The position numbers and the translations under genes were made by a program. A DNA stretch of 64,000 bases from Acanthaster planci. Its lineage: Eukaryota > Echinodermata > Asteroidea > Valvatida > Acanthasteridae. Positions 31,296 to 44,818 of the stretch are shown piece by piece. The notes beneath the pieces were generated by a model. That model did no database searches. It was given only the letters and a program-made list of their open reading frames with translations, and was not told the DNA's origin. The stretch spans positions 320,370 through 384,369 of the forward strand of contig NW_019091446.1 in NCBI RefSeq assembly GCF_001949145.1, written 5' to 3'. The stretch's first letter is position 1, and each line of letters starts with the position of its first letter.

Positions 31296-31548
31296 GGGTA
31301 ATTCCAGAAATTAAGGGTCCAAAAGTGTGACGCGTTTGTGTCCCTGTTACCATGGTTACATCTGACCTTTGTTATTTGGCATGGAAATATCATCGGAATT
31401 GATTTCAAACTATTACTATTTGTTTGGCAGGTAATTTGCATTATTCATCACTCCTGGAAATTAGAACATGTGTTCTGAACTTACAAAATCATATGTCAGA
31501 TGAGACAGGGACACGAAAAAAATAGACATCCAATTTATGGAATTAGCC
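31296..31548. mobile_element. Palindromic MITE family, copy A
   Basis: Left end GGGTAATTCCAGAAATTAAG, right end reverse-complementary (TGGAATTAGCC). An inner pair, TGTGTCCCTGTTAC and its inverse with ACAGGGACAC, lies about 40 bp from each end. The core ACTATTTGTTTGGCAGG is shared with copies at 41,531 and 60,849. Confidence 0.85.
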
Positions 31549-34500
31549 ATGTACATGCACATCGTACAACCAATACATGTAGATGGAAAAAAGCTTGAAA
31601 AACATGTTTCTACAACGTCTGCTTCAATTACTGTCTTTCTGATGGTCATTACATTAACTACATACAATACATATCACCAGTACATAACAAAATATTACAG
31701 AATTCTTGAATATAAACACTCTGAAAGTCGGATTTCACTGCAGAACTCATTCAAGGTATGTCTATGTATTTTCAAATTTACTACTACACATACTAGTACG
31801 TGTTTATCTACGTGTACACACAATGCTCCTTATAGGTGTACAATACATACCTGTATAATAACAGCGTGTTGATGCTTTGAGAGCCGTGGTCTGGATGAAA
31901 ACCAACTATGACCTTTATTCCAGCACAGTTCCTTTCTTAGTATGGCACGTTACCCATTACAATCACCAATGAATGCTACTGAAGATACCGGTACACTCCG
32001 TCTCTCCTAAGTCAAGATCAAGTCCCTTGCAAATGACTTAAAGCCATTGTCCAAACAAAATTCTATTGCACCAAGCCTACACGCTACTTGCGTGTCCACA
32101 CAATGAGAAAAGAAGCTTCAGCCGGGTCTAAATGGGAGATCCTGCACAAGTAGGGACATCACCGACTCAACCAACGCAAGGTCTGTCAGTGATGAGGACC
32201 ATGCACCTGGCAGTGATCTCCTTTATGAAAACGGGCGGGGGAACAGCATCCCATGACATTTTCTCCAATATCATTGCAAAGTATTTTTTCTATGACTAGC
32301 CTGGGGGACTTTTGCTAGTAATGTCTTACAATTTTGACACAAATTTGGTGATAATCTAACCTACTTTTCTTGCAAAATGTCAATTTTCTGAGACATGACA
32401 GCCGAAAGGTCATTTTTCCCACTGACTTGCTCATTGCTTGAGGGCCAACACGTGTGAGGCCATAAATTATAACCCTGACGACAAAACCCTTCAGTCCAAA
32501 TTGAAATGAAACTGCACAGAGACACTCATAATGAGTGTCTTATCTTCATGCAGAGATTAGGTATCACGGCCATGAAATGGTCTGAACACAGTCCTTGATC
32601 TAAGGTTTGAAAGAGCCCAGCATTTTACAACTTCAAGAAATTTATGAAATAAATGGTCAGCATAGAAAAAATCCATTGAAGAAATCCTGATTAAGAATCA
32701 GAAGTCTGCATGGAACTTTTGATTGGTTACAGCGCACACATACACACACTTTCAATTAATTTGTAATACACTGTGTATACAAAACTAAATTAACATACAG
32801 GAAATTAGTACCTGTACATGTACATGTATACATGTACCATTTTCCAGTTCTGATTTATTTAGGGATCTATGTAATAATGCAATTACTGCAACCCTCAAGA
32901 AAGGACTTTTATTTTCAATTAACCTTCCTTAAAATCTTTGTTTTGCTATTTTGTTTTGTTTTGCTAAGGCATTTTATGACCTTGTGATTTTTATGCTAAT
33001 GTACATGTACGAGTAAGTTTCCATATTCATGAACATACCTGTGATGTCATCCCAGGGACAAAACCTTGATGTTTTGTTGACTGTACATAAAAGCTGCTCA
33101 TTTTTTGGATTTCAATGTCCTAAATTTACTTTCCTTTGGTTATTACTGTACATTAAGACCAGCAATTAGCCAACGAGCTAGTGTCTCAGAAATGTTTATC
33201 AAAAGCCAATTTACAAGTTGAAAAACATCATCATTCCATTGGAGGCACATGCCCCCTGTATGTCCATTCACCCCTCCCCTTCACTCAGAACTTAGAGGAG
33301 GGAAAAACTGAAGATACTTGTAGTTTGCCTTGGTCAGTGTTTAAATAGTGAAACCAAAATGTGCACCTCAGTTAAGCCACTGATCTAGAGTTCACTACAA
33401 AGAAAGTAGTGCCAACTTCATACTTTGGAACCAAAATGGCTGTTCATTCCGTGTTCAGCATGCAGCTACTGTATTGTGTACTAATTGTCTACACGTCCAC
33501 TAACGCATAATCCACCATTTTGGGTCCAATGATTGCGGCACTCATGTCACAACTCTCTCTATATAGAGCCCTGCACTGATCGCAGCTACATGTACATGTA
33601 CAATAGATCAGTTGTCCAGAAAAGTTAGGCTTACATGTATAATGTACTTCAAACACTGTATCTGAAAATTTACACTTTCAATTCACTTTACCCCAGAAGG
33701 ATGTCAACTACTCTACATGTATGCATGAAGTTTCTACACATGAGTTTGAAAACTATGTACATAAAGTGTATCTAAGCCCCTTAAACATATAGTACATTTG
33801 TACAATGTACAATCCAAGCTATTTTTTTTTCAAACTAACCAGATGTGCAGAGTCCGCAGTGCATGGTTCATTCCCCAATTGTCTCAAGGGCTGATCAACT
33901 CTGCCTAATTACCAGTAAGCCCTACCACTCTGACAAGATGAATCGACTTTAATGAATAACTGCAAATTTATATACCAATCACTGGTAATTCTAATTTAGA
34001 AAATTCTGACAGAATTTCTTGATCATGCCTCTGGAAAGCTTACCAGAATTTTAAACAGGGTAAGTACCTGAACCACGTACAATGGATATATATGTATATC
34101 ATGTACAATGCACTCGTGGTGTTTATGAAAATAGTGCATACAAGTACACTGTACATACATGTACAAGTACTGACTACTGTACAAAGATGTTTATAAAATG
34201 GTTTTTTTGTCATTGGTATAGAGGGGTATTCAGCACAAGAGTCCACTGGACTGAGAAAGGTAAGTCTGGAAAATTCAAGCTTGCAGGAAGGCTCAAACAA
34301 CTAAGAAACAAGACAAAAAGCCTATTGAGAAATGATATTGAAAATGTGTACTTTATAATCATAAATAATTTCAAAGTTTTGCCACCTCCACCCAAAAAAC
34401 ACTTTGGTTCTACATGAGTCCTTGTTTACAGCTAACACAATCTATCACCAGGATTTATTTTTAGTGCAAAATGACATTATGAAAGTTCAAACAGCAATAG

Positions 34501-34626
34501 TGTTCCTAAAGACAGTTCTCCCCCCCTTCCCATTCACTGTGTAAATGTATAATTACTTAGGTACACTGTAGGCCTAAAGATACATTATTTACTGTAACTA
34601 TGCAAGCTGCACTGTTAATCAGAAAC

Positions 34627-34660
34627 ACCTTTGGCATTTACATTTGTTAATGCCAAAGGT
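34627..34660. repeat. Perfect 12-bp-stem hairpin
   Basis: ACCTTTGGCATT and AATGCCAAAGGT flank a 10-nt loop. No run of T or other context suggests a specific role. Confidence 0.5.
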
Positions 34661-35239
34661 TACCTAGCCGTACATGTACAGAATTTAAAAAGCTTCTGGT
34701 TACATTCTTAGGACTGTGCCGAATGATGATTTTTTCTAATTTGAATGTTTGAAAGCAAAATTTATGAAAAGGGCAAATTTTCTTTTGTAATAAATGAGAC
34801 AAATTGCACTATGGAGGCTTGTTTCAAGCAGATTCAAATGAAAAGTGTCAGAAATCTTACGACGATTTAAAAAGTAAATTATTCAATAAACACTTTGAAA
34901 GGAATACAAATTTTCAACAGGGCAAGAAGTCTTGTTGATCTCTTAACTCTTGCTAAATTGTGGAAGCAGATACTCTTAGATGTGAGAAGCTACAGTGTGT
35001 ACATGTATCATACTCATCATAATGTACAATTGTGTGTTATTGCAACTGATTTTGTATAATACATGAAGTTTGTTCATCAACAGTCTGCCGGCCGGTGCGA
35101 CTGAATATTCAGATATATTCAAATTGAAGATCGAATAGTGAATTATTCGAATTGACTCAGCCCTATTAATTCTGTACAAGTACAATGCATGTCTACTGTA
35201 AGTACTAGAGGCAGAAACTGGCACATTTTAGATTAAGTA

Positions 35240-35330
35240 CATGTACTATATAAATGTATGTACATGCAAAACATGTGAAACATGTACATACATGTACATG
35301 TACGTACATACACATGTACATAAAGCTTCT
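35240..35330. repeat. Dense ACATGT cluster
   Basis: Overlapping TACATGTAC / GTACATACAC / ACATGTGAAACATGT motifs over about 90 bp, part of the window-wide family. Confidence 0.75.
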
Positions 35331-38300
35331 ACACATTTTCAATTTGAATCAAATTAAGTCTTGCGAAAGGTTCAATCTAAGACGGGTAAGTACACATGCA
35401 GAAAAGCTTGAAGTATTAGATTACACTGCATATATCTACTAATTTACAGGGTCCATCAACCTCTAGCATATGTCAATTTACCAATTTGGACCCCGCATGT
35501 TCCATCAGCCTGAGTTGGGTTCATCATAACTTTGTCAAATTGATTCCTTTCTCCTCAGGAATCTTCGCCAATGCTGTCAGTGTGCACACAAAAGAATGAT
35601 GAATGTGAGCAGTGCCACCTTGGCTATACGGGCGTTTATGTAGATTGATCGGTTGCCAGGTTACTGACTGTGTTCAGCAAGCACAAGGTCCCATCACACG
35701 TTTTGCAAACAAACTACAGTTTACATTGGGCTAGGAGTCAGTCTATGTACATGAACGTAGAGATGGCACATGAGCTGAAATTGTATTGTAATAACAAAAT
35801 TTTGAAGGAAAAAAAAGGATGAGCACACCCTGCAAATTTTCAGGGATAGCCTACATGGTGTTACACAAAGTACCTTTAAAAGTATGTATACAATATGTGT
35901 ACATGTACAGTAAGTACAGGTGTACATGTGCAGGTACCAGTACTGTACATGTATGTCAGCATGTGACTCTCCTGACAAATCCTGTACATGGAGCTCACAG
36001 TACAGTGTACCGGTGGTAACTTTTTATTATTGTCCTCTTTTGTAGACCAAAAAGCCCCAATTGTCACGCTGTCACATACATCGTGTGCTTTGAAAAATAA
36101 TTTGATTTTCATTATTTTCTACATACCGACCAATCCATCCCTGCCCGGTGTTTTTCAAGACAGCCTAAAAATGAATCAAAACTTTAGCAATTTTCACAAT
36201 ATTAAAGGGCCTCTAAAAAGGGTGATTCATCAAGGCTGGCTCCTGGGGTGAACGTGAAAGGCAAAATCAAAATGACATCACAAAATATCTGCAGCGAAAC
36301 TCATAAGTTGGAATTCCTTCATTTTTTGCAAGTCTGCAGCACAAATACATACCAACACTCGGCATTTAATCTGACGTCCAAATTTTGCTTTACCGTCCAC
36401 TGTCAAAAAACAGGTATAAATCATCCTTTAAATTGGCAATTCACACATTGCACACGTAAATGTACATTTAAATAATATCACAGCAGACTGATTTGATCAG
36501 AGGATTCACGGTCTGCAATTGGCAGACACCGCACGGTGGACACCATTGGATTGGGTGTCAGAAAAACATTGTATTTGTACCAGTAGGTTTACATGTATGT
36601 TCCTATGCCTCTGGCAATTCAATCGTTTTCCACGCAACAGTTACCCTGTCCATCAAGGCAGAATCGTGCACTCAGCCAAACTCCAAACTGTTAGCAGAAT
36701 AATTTCATTTACATGTACTTTATACCGTGTTTCCTGCTGTATGTGGGAATTAAAGATGATGCATAAGAAAGCCTAACATTTCATGGTTTGCAAGTGTCAA
36801 TTTTATCAGCGGAGCCGGTTGCCCTGAAGCCGGTCGAAGTGCACAGTGTACAAGTGTACATGGTATGTGGTGGTGGTGTTGCTTTGCCAATTTTCAAAGG
36901 TACCACTGTAATTACATGTACCACAGGAATAGAATCAATAAACAGTAGCAAAGTACATGTATAGCTTGATCACAGTTGTTTTAAGAACCTACTTAACAGC
37001 AATCTTTTGAGATTTTAAAGTATGCACATCAAGGTACCAATTAAGTTTTTCAAACTTGTCATGGCACCTCTTACCAAGCATGCCCAGATTATTTCTAACA
37101 AAACGCTTCTTTCATGGATCTGCCTTATGGTGACTACATGTACATGTAGAGACAACAACTGCACAGTCAAAAAAAAGGTTAGTTCTGCTTGACACAAAAA
37201 TGTGAAATAGAGAGAGGTTTCTATCATATCTACTGGGTAACATCACTTACGTATATGTACCGGTACAGTTAAACTTTTGGCACATTTTCCCAGATGGGCT
37301 TGGAAAAAGGAGCCATCCATAAGATACTTGTTTGTACAAGTATCTTTACATTTATACATACATGTAGTGTATGCACAAACTGGTGACTGCTTATATATCC
37401 CCCCCCCAAAGCATCAGCAGCGGTTCTGATTTACACATGTATACCCCTAATTGATGGCACTGCTACTGCAGGATGCATCATGTACATGTATGTAATGAAT
37501 TGCATGTTAATTTACATCGTACAGTTATAAGCTGTTTCCCATAGTAAGAAAGTGCTGTACATTAAGCCCCCGCTCATTTAAATCAAAATCAGCGTTCTGC
37601 ATAAGTACATATTACCTGCCCCTTCACGCATAAGGTGTACGCACATTATCCCCGCCCTCCCCCATACATACACTGAATGTACTTTATGGACAGCACTAAC
37701 GAATGACAGGGTTTCATTATATTACATGTAGCATACCATCACGTACCTGTAAGAACACACAATGTTAATAGCAGGGAGTTAATGGAAAACAGGACTTTCT
37801 GCTTCATGGAAGTACCCAATGCACCTGTCGACAAACATGAACAAAATGTACACGTACTTTGTTTTAATGACATCCTTAGACACCCCTGCATCAAATATAG
37901 ATCTGGCATCATTATCATGCCCTGATTTACATTTTTGAATAATTAGGTTAGAGCGTAATTATTTTTGTTACATATATAATTTGGGGTTGGGCAGCATGTA
38001 CGTGTAGTAGTCGTGGATATTGGACGATGTGTACATGTACAGTGCCACACTGTATGAATATGTACGGTACATGATAAATGCTGCATTTTGTCAATTGCAA
38101 TTGACTTACATGTGACTTTTTAATTTTAAAATAATTGGAATAGGAGAAAGTTGAACCTTATGACAATTGAAAGGGTTTAACTTTTAACAATAAAAGCTGA
38201 GATGTACACATGTAGTTTAATTTGTGCACAGTAATTGATATTTATCAATGTATAGGGTACACTTTATAGCCATTTGATGTGCATGTGCATGTAGAAGACA

Positions 38301-40104
38301 AGATTGCAATGTGACTTTCACCATGACTTACTTTCTCAAAAGAGATACAGAAATGTACATTTGTGGCTGTACAAGTTTCCAGTACATGTATATTCCAGTA
38401 AATTGTCAAGTGCTTTTTCAGCTTCCATGTAATTTTATGAAAATACATCCTTGGTAAGTTGGTGTCACTGTGTTTCAAAGCAAGCTTACAAAATGGGACT
38501 TACAGGTAACCCGACATACTGACCATTGGTAAGTCCATGTATGTCAACCTGAACTTGTACCATTGGTAATGATTCTGAATGGGGATAAACATGTACATGT
38601 ATATGCAGTGCAAAAGAACTGAATGTTACGCCCAAAACACATTTCCTCCATAACATAAATCAAAACTTGATTCTGGTCCGATGTATCATTGTAAACAATA
38701 TCAGGTGACACATGCTATGGCACACACTATGCTATAGTTGAGACCATCCCAACTATAGCGGTAGATTACTGGTGCTACCACACGTACCAGTTTATGTCAT
38801 AGACCTACATGTACATGTACTCACTAGTACCATGCCCTTCAGTACCTACATGTATATATGACTACAGTGTACTCATTTTGCTCCCCAAGAAATTTATTGA
38901 GGCAATGTCTGATTAAGAATGTACTGTTTAATGCCAATAAAATTTAACACCATGGTAAAACATTAAAAATCTAAAATGCCTACATGTACATGTACAGTAC
39001 CTCACATTCCTTGAACACAACTTGTCTGAACAATATGGTACACAAAATAAAGATGTACAATGTGTGTGTACATAAGGTTTGTACTTAGCGGTAGCACAAT
39101 GATATGGTGATGACTGGTCCCTAAACGCACCAGTGGTCAGGTGAAAGATACCACATCAGAACACTGTCCCAATTAAGGCTCCTTGTCCAAGTAGCCAACA
39201 AAACTGAAACTTCCAGGGCGGACACACAAATCACAGAGGACACTCCTTCAAGACTGCAATGTGCCAATGCATTACCAATTGCCCTGCTTTACACCGTGTA
39301 TACTCCAACCATGACACCATAAACAGCAGCATCATGAACTGTGGTACAGGTGTATACAGGCCTGTGCACTTATTGGTATGACAGTCAACTATTCAGGTTT
39401 CCTATTAAAATGGCAAACTAATTTGGACTCTACGCCCAGTGTTTACTAGCTGTTAGAGTAAAAAGCAGGACCATACAATGTACGGTACATGAACATCTAC
39501 ATGTGTGTGAAGTGCTAAGAAAAGTGCCAAAAATTAACAAATTCCCGCAAAGACATAATATAAGGTAAATGGCAAAGATAAAATTCTCACATTAATGCAT
39601 AATTAAAGAAAATTAAACGAAAGAAAATGGCCCAACCTAACAACAGCAACTTGAATGTGCCTCTTCCCAAGATGTACGCGTGTACATGTAGTGTACATGT
39701 ACATGTGCCTTACTGCCACAAAGATATTTCAGCTTGGATGTAATTGTATTTTTTTATATTTGCAATATTTATTAATACTGCGATATTCTTAAAAGTGGGG
39801 TATTAAAATGCTGTACCAATATGTCGATATTTACTGGGAACGCAAACTACGTGTCAGTGTGAAGGTTGTTGTCAACATGGCAAAATGCCACTTAACTTGA
39901 GAAAGTACTCTCAATCACCGATCCATTTACCAGTATTTTCAATAAATATTATTTATGCGATAGGATAACAAATAGCGAAGATTGAATTTGCTAATTTTTG
40001 GATGCAAGAATGATGCTGCACAAAAATATAAAAGGAAAACAGCTGAAAGACTTCCAGGGTTATGTCCACGATGAAACACACCCCAGTATAACATTGTTTA
40101 AAAT

Positions 40105-40424
40105 AATAATAATAATAATTTATTCATTTATTAAGTGCAAATTTCATATAGATATGTTGAAATGCGGTGTACAATGAAGACATTAAGCATGGAAATATAC
40201 AAGGGTGCCTCGGGCAGCCGGCAAATGACCCACATTCACCAACATCAGTAATGGGGAGACAGTAAGAAGCAGTTACAGTTTTAGAGGTGGGAGGAAAACC
40301 CCAGAGGAATATTCTGGGTAGGGACTGAAAACCCAACCCACATGTGGACCGGGACGGGAATCGAACCCTGGACCACAGAGGTGGAAGGCAAGGAAAGAAC
40401 TACCTTGCCAACTTGACTCCATTC
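40105..40424 (-). mobile_element. tRNA-derived SINE
   Basis: Read on the minus strand: an A-box-like TGGCAAGGTAG near the start and, about 40 nt later, a perfect B box (GGTTCGATTCC). This is followed by a non-tRNA body with GGGTTTTCCTCCCAC and a tail of repeated ATT. Pol III promoter boxes plus a simple-repeat tail are diagnostic of tRNA-derived SINEs. Confidence 0.75.
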
Positions 40425-40568
40425 AGACACTACTAGAATAAGCTATGCCAAAATCACAACAGCAGTGATAATATAGCTTCAAAGGTTTTTGGCTGATGGG
40501 TTGGTAGCTGCTCAAGTTTTATGCATTCAAGTTGAGCTGGACGACCATCTTCGATGACATTATCTTAA

Positions 40569-40781
40569 CCCTAACCCATCCAAGGGTTGCTGGCCCTAAC
40601 CTTCCCCATTCATTCAAAGTTAAACACCCATATGGGACTTTGTGCACAGAGGCTGTTGGACTTTGTTTTTCTGAGGTACGACAAACCCAATGCAAAAGCC
40701 AGCTGTTTGGGCCTACCAGACCTATCCCCACAGAATTAAACACTTTACTGTTTAATTCTGTGTGGTTGGGGAAGGTTAGGG
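40569..40781. mobile_element. TTAA-flanked MITE (piggyBac-like) with internal hairpin
   Basis: CCCTAACC / GGTTAGGG ends, each bordered by TTAA (ATCTTAA on both sides). A strong internal hairpin at 40,726-40,771 pairs CACAGAATTAAACA with TGTTTAATTCTGTG. Confidence 0.55.
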
Positions 40782-41530
40782 TTAAGATGTCTTATCTCTC
40801 CGCTGTTCATGTACATGTAAGTGACAATGAAGACACGACACTGGATGTCTTGAACCGTGAAGAATGGACCGAAATCTGACAATACATGTACATGTATGGT
40901 GGTTTTCCTTTCTTTTAAAAGGGTTCTGCAAACATGCTGAACACATTAGCATTGAAATTCCATAATGAGTTTGCTGGTATTTCAGTTTCTACGGATCATC
41001 AGTCGGTATTTTCCAGTGGACAAAAAAATCTCAATTCGGTAACACCGAAATACAGTCCAAGCCCACGTGTACAATTTCAGCAAATCTTACGGGGGAAAAG
41101 TCATAAAAATAAGTGTGTCAGTCCTAAAAACTTAATTTGGGGAGTTAAAAAAGCTTTAATTTGAAGAAATTAAAATGTAATGTAATCAATGCTGAAAAAT
41201 AACTACCATAAAGAATGTCTGCTAACCTCCCCCCGTTCTCACTTTAAGTGTTGGACACAATTCTGGATCGAAAAAAGAAGACTACTATTTATTCTCAAAT
41301 TGCTGCCGAATGCAGGAGAGAATACAAATTTATATACAGTCTGGTACTTCAAATTTTTTTCCTGATTTTTTTGGATACACTGACACTTGGTATCAGTGAA
41401 ACACATTCACTTCTCCTGGCTGCCTGGGATTATCAAATAATAAGGAAATAAAATTGTGGGAGGGGGTTGTACAAGCCCCTACATGTACATGATGCACTAA
41501 CAAAGGAAAAAAATTCTTCTACAAGTATAT

Positions 41531-41774
41531 GGTTAATTCAGGAAATTAAGGGTCCAACAGTGTGACATTTTTGTGTCCCTGTTACATCCGACCTTTGTTA
41601 TTTGACATGGAAATATTTCCGGCATCGATTTCAAACTATTACTATTTGTTTGGCAGGAAATTGCATTAATTTAGCACTCTTGGAAATTAGAAAATGTGTT
41701 CTGAACTTACAAAATCATATGTCAGATGTGACAGGGACATGAAAAAAATTGAACCCTAATTTCTGGAATTACCC
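41531..41774. mobile_element. Palindromic MITE family, copy B
   Basis: Ends GGTTAATTCAGGAAATTAAG and TTTCTGGAATTACCC. Shares ACTATTTGTTTGGCAGG, CTTACAAAATCATATGTCAG and the TGTGTCCCTGT / ACAGGGACA inner pair with copy A. Confidence 0.88.
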
Positions 41775-43519
41775 ATGTGTAAATATTGGTATTTGAACAA
41801 GTATCAACACTCCTGGTTCTCACTATATACATGTACATGTAGAGAACATTCATTTATTGCCATACTTGGCATGCTTGGTACATGTACAGTACTTCTTAGA
41901 CTCTTTTTCATTTTGGGGAGAGGGTGACTGCCTTGCTCATCAAATTGTTTTTTGGGGGGGAAGGGGAGCTCTGTTTATTTAATTATGTAACTGGTAAGAA
42001 TCATGCACAAAATTTATAGACTTAAGTAGGATTCAAGCTCCCAAATAGATCAACCAATCACATAGATTATTGTGGTGTTAAATTCATTTATTAGCATTGG
42101 CAAGGAAGTAATAAGTACAGCAAGATCAAAGGAGTACATTACACTTCACTCTATGCACTGAGGGTACATGTACATTGTACAATGGGCGTTACAAACTCCA
42201 GGCAACAAGTTATGCGAGTGTGCCCAGTGCTTCATGTATAAAGCCTACCTCAAAGTGCCACGTGGACAAATTATACTACATGCACGCTGAATCTCTAAAA
42301 AGGGAAATCTCTGATGCCAATTTGACAGGATGACTTATTAATTGCATTTGACATTTGTTTAGCTTACATGTTTTAAAGTTAAACTTACACGAGACCGATC
42401 GCTAAGCCATCATGTGATCTTTGGCTCGCAACAATCTGTGACTCCAATTTTTCCCACATGCCTTGGTAAATGCATCGCAGTGGTCCATTTTCTGCATTTT
42501 GCAAATAACAGGGAAGCTAAACAAACGCATCAAATAAGACACAAGCTTTTCTAACAAAGTCTGAAATAACACATGAAAAATGTGAAAAATGATGTGGTTT
42601 ATTATCCCAATCATTTGCGGTGTGGCGTCCAGTTAACAACTACATGTATTGAACATAAGTTTATAAAAAAAATACAAGTTCCAACTGACATAAACTTAAA
42701 AGTCTATTGGAATATTACATGTACATACATGTACCAGTACTTCATTGTCATGGTCAACAGCAAACAATTGTCCCAAGCTGCACAAATTGTTTGACGGAAA
42801 AAATACAAAATAAAATAGAGTCTTAATGCAAAGTTTGCGTCAAAAATATTGCAGAATATAGAAGTGTAAACAATCAGGCACACTGCTGTTGAAAAGCGGT
42901 GAAGGCTCTGAACTGCATGCAGAAGTTAAACGTCAACAGGGAATTTAATAGCTCTCACAAGAAATTTCTTTAAGTAGGCCTACATCACATGCGAAACAGA
43001 CCTGGCAAAATCATGCAAAACATGTAGTTGGTGCCAGTCTTTTACGTACAACTGTTGCCTGTGGTTCATGTATCCAGGCAAATTTTATCGCTGTGCACAA
43101 TTTTCATAGCAATATCTTTGGTTGCGCACTTTCAAAGATTGGGCTCAACCATGTGCCTCCAAAAGGCTCCAACACGTCCAAGATGAAGTCTCTCATTCAA
43201 CATTCTTGCGTATCAATCCTATGATTATGAATGAAACTGCCAAAGCCCAAAGGAAATACCAAGATTTGAAAATGCATGCGCCTCCACGCAAATCGTACGC
43301 TTCCTGAAATGCCTTTGCCCTCACGTTAATCCGTTAATCATACTTAAGCCTAGGCCTATACACATACTGTAACCCTGGGCTCGTACATGTACCTGGGTTT
43401 TTAGCTGCAGTCAGTTAGGCTAGCGTTTTTATTCCTCCATGCGTAGCCTGGGGCCTACTGTAAATTTTACATTCACCCGTTCCTCAGTAGGCTTTCGTCC
43501 TGTAGCTTCATTAGCTTAC

Positions 43520-43745
43520 ATGTAGGAAGTGAGGGGTACGCACAACAATCACTTTTAACTCAAACGCGCTTTTCCATGCATCCACGAGGCTTGAAACGTT
43601 AAACTTCACTGTCAAGTTTCATATCAATGCTTATTTCACATCCCAATCTAGCAGTCACACTACACTGCACTGACGAGAGGGCCGGTGCCGGCTGCATGCT
43701 GCGAGCTGGCTGCAATTGAAAGTAAAGCGCCCTCTATTTGTCATA
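43520..43745 (-). promoter_or_regulatory. Candidate PDE10A promoter / first noncoding exon
   Basis: The stretch has clustered CpG (GAGGGCCGGTGCCGG, AAACGCGC, GCGAGC) unlike its surroundings. On the minus strand it ends in a good donor, ACAT|GTAAGC, at 43,519. PDE10A needs an upstream noncoding exon. No TATA box or independent evidence, so this is an inference from composition and position. Confidence 0.22.
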
Positions 43746-43929
43746 AATGGGCTTGAAATAGACCTGCCCGGACTTGAAATTAATTTTTAAAAAAGTGACT
43801 TTAACATACATGTAAAAAAAAACTTACTGCATTTTCCAGCCAACTAACCTACCGATAGCACTGAACATAATATCCAAAAGAGAGTTAAGCCTTTGGTGAG
43901 TGAGTTTAATATCTCAGAAGTTTAAGAAC

Positions 43930-44080
43930 TACGACGTCGATAAAGATCATGGAAGTCAATTCTGTCAGGTTCCATTGTCAACGATTATCGGCTAATCAGC
44001 AGTCGATATTACTCTCATCTTTCAAACATTAATCGAAAGGCCGTCGATAAAAGAAACCATGGAGGAATGAAGACACCAAG
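43930..44080 (+). ncRNA. Candidate plus-strand transcript, exon 1
   Basis: Ends in donor CCAAG|GTAAAC at 44,080. Contains two similar blocks, CGTCGATAAAGATCATGGA and CGTCGATAAAAGAAACCATG. The last ATG (44,067) opens a frame that continues through the next candidate exon. Start not determinable. Confidence 0.25.
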
Positions 44081-44189
44081 GTAAACATCCCGAACATGCA
44101 TATAAATATACATATGAGTGTGCATGTATAGTTGAAAAGTTCATGCTTTAGGGGTGTAGCAAAACTATTTTAAAACTATTCAATTTCAG

Positions 44190-44818
44190 CATTCAACAGT
44201 TGAAGGCTTTTTGGAAAGAAATTGCTCAGAATTCGTCGCACAAAAACTTTCAGACTCGTGTAATGGGAAAAAATGGCGCACTATGGGGAACTCGCAAAAC
44301 AACAAAAACTCTAACTAAACCAAGGATTTTTGAGGGAAAAGTTGCAGGAAACTTAATTAATCAGGACTCAGACACCAATATTTGACTTTAAAAAAGCAAA
44401 AGAAATAATTTGTTAATGAAAACGTACTAAAAAAATGCAAAACCCACAAAGAAGTTAAGGACTAACTAAAAGAACTTTGAAAGGATTAAAACCAAAACCA
44501 ACACAGTGTGTAAAATGGACCTCATGAGTTTACACTCTTCAATCTATAAAAAACAAGAGAAGTAAAGAACATACATGTAAGAAAAACAAAAATTCTTGTG
44601 CAGGAACTACATGCTGGAAGTATGAGCAGAGATTAACGTCATAAAACTAAAATTGTGCACAGGCCCATGGGGCTCATTAAGGATTCAAATCCCCTGGCAA
44701 GTCCAAATAAACAATCAGCTACTGAAGAGAGGACAAACTGAGCAGGGCTTGTTCTTAGGAAAATGGATGGAAAAACTTATATATAACCAATATACTTACA
44801 CCAAAAAGATCAAGAAAG
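44190..44818 (+). ncRNA. Candidate plus-strand transcript, exon 2
   Basis: Acceptor CAATTTCAG at 44,189 and a strong donor, AAAG|GTAAGTA, at 44,818. Joined to 44,067-44,080 it gives a 69-codon ORF (MKTPSIQQLKAFWKEIAQNS ... NQDSDTNI, stop at 44,385). No family recognised. The A-rich sense strand lacks the ACATGT motif seen all around it. Confidence 0.25.

Larger units (their letters stand above)
30522..43519. other. 13 kb without recognisable coding sequence (first PDE10A intron or intergenic)
   Basis: No conserved protein motif was found on either strand. Contents: ACATGT clusters (30,785; 32,815; 35,240-35,330; 39,690), palindromic MITE copies at 31,296 and 41,531, a tRNA-derived SINE at 40.1-40.42 kb and a TTAA element at 40,569. 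Short hairpins occur at 34,627, 37,321 and 38,729. If the 43.6-kb promoter proposal is right, this is intron 1 of PDE10A. Confidence 0.5.

Noticed and set aside
44640-44700. tRNA-like GGATTCAAATCCCC sequence
   Set aside because: Resembles a T-arm loop, but the stem does not pair and no acceptor stem or A box is present.
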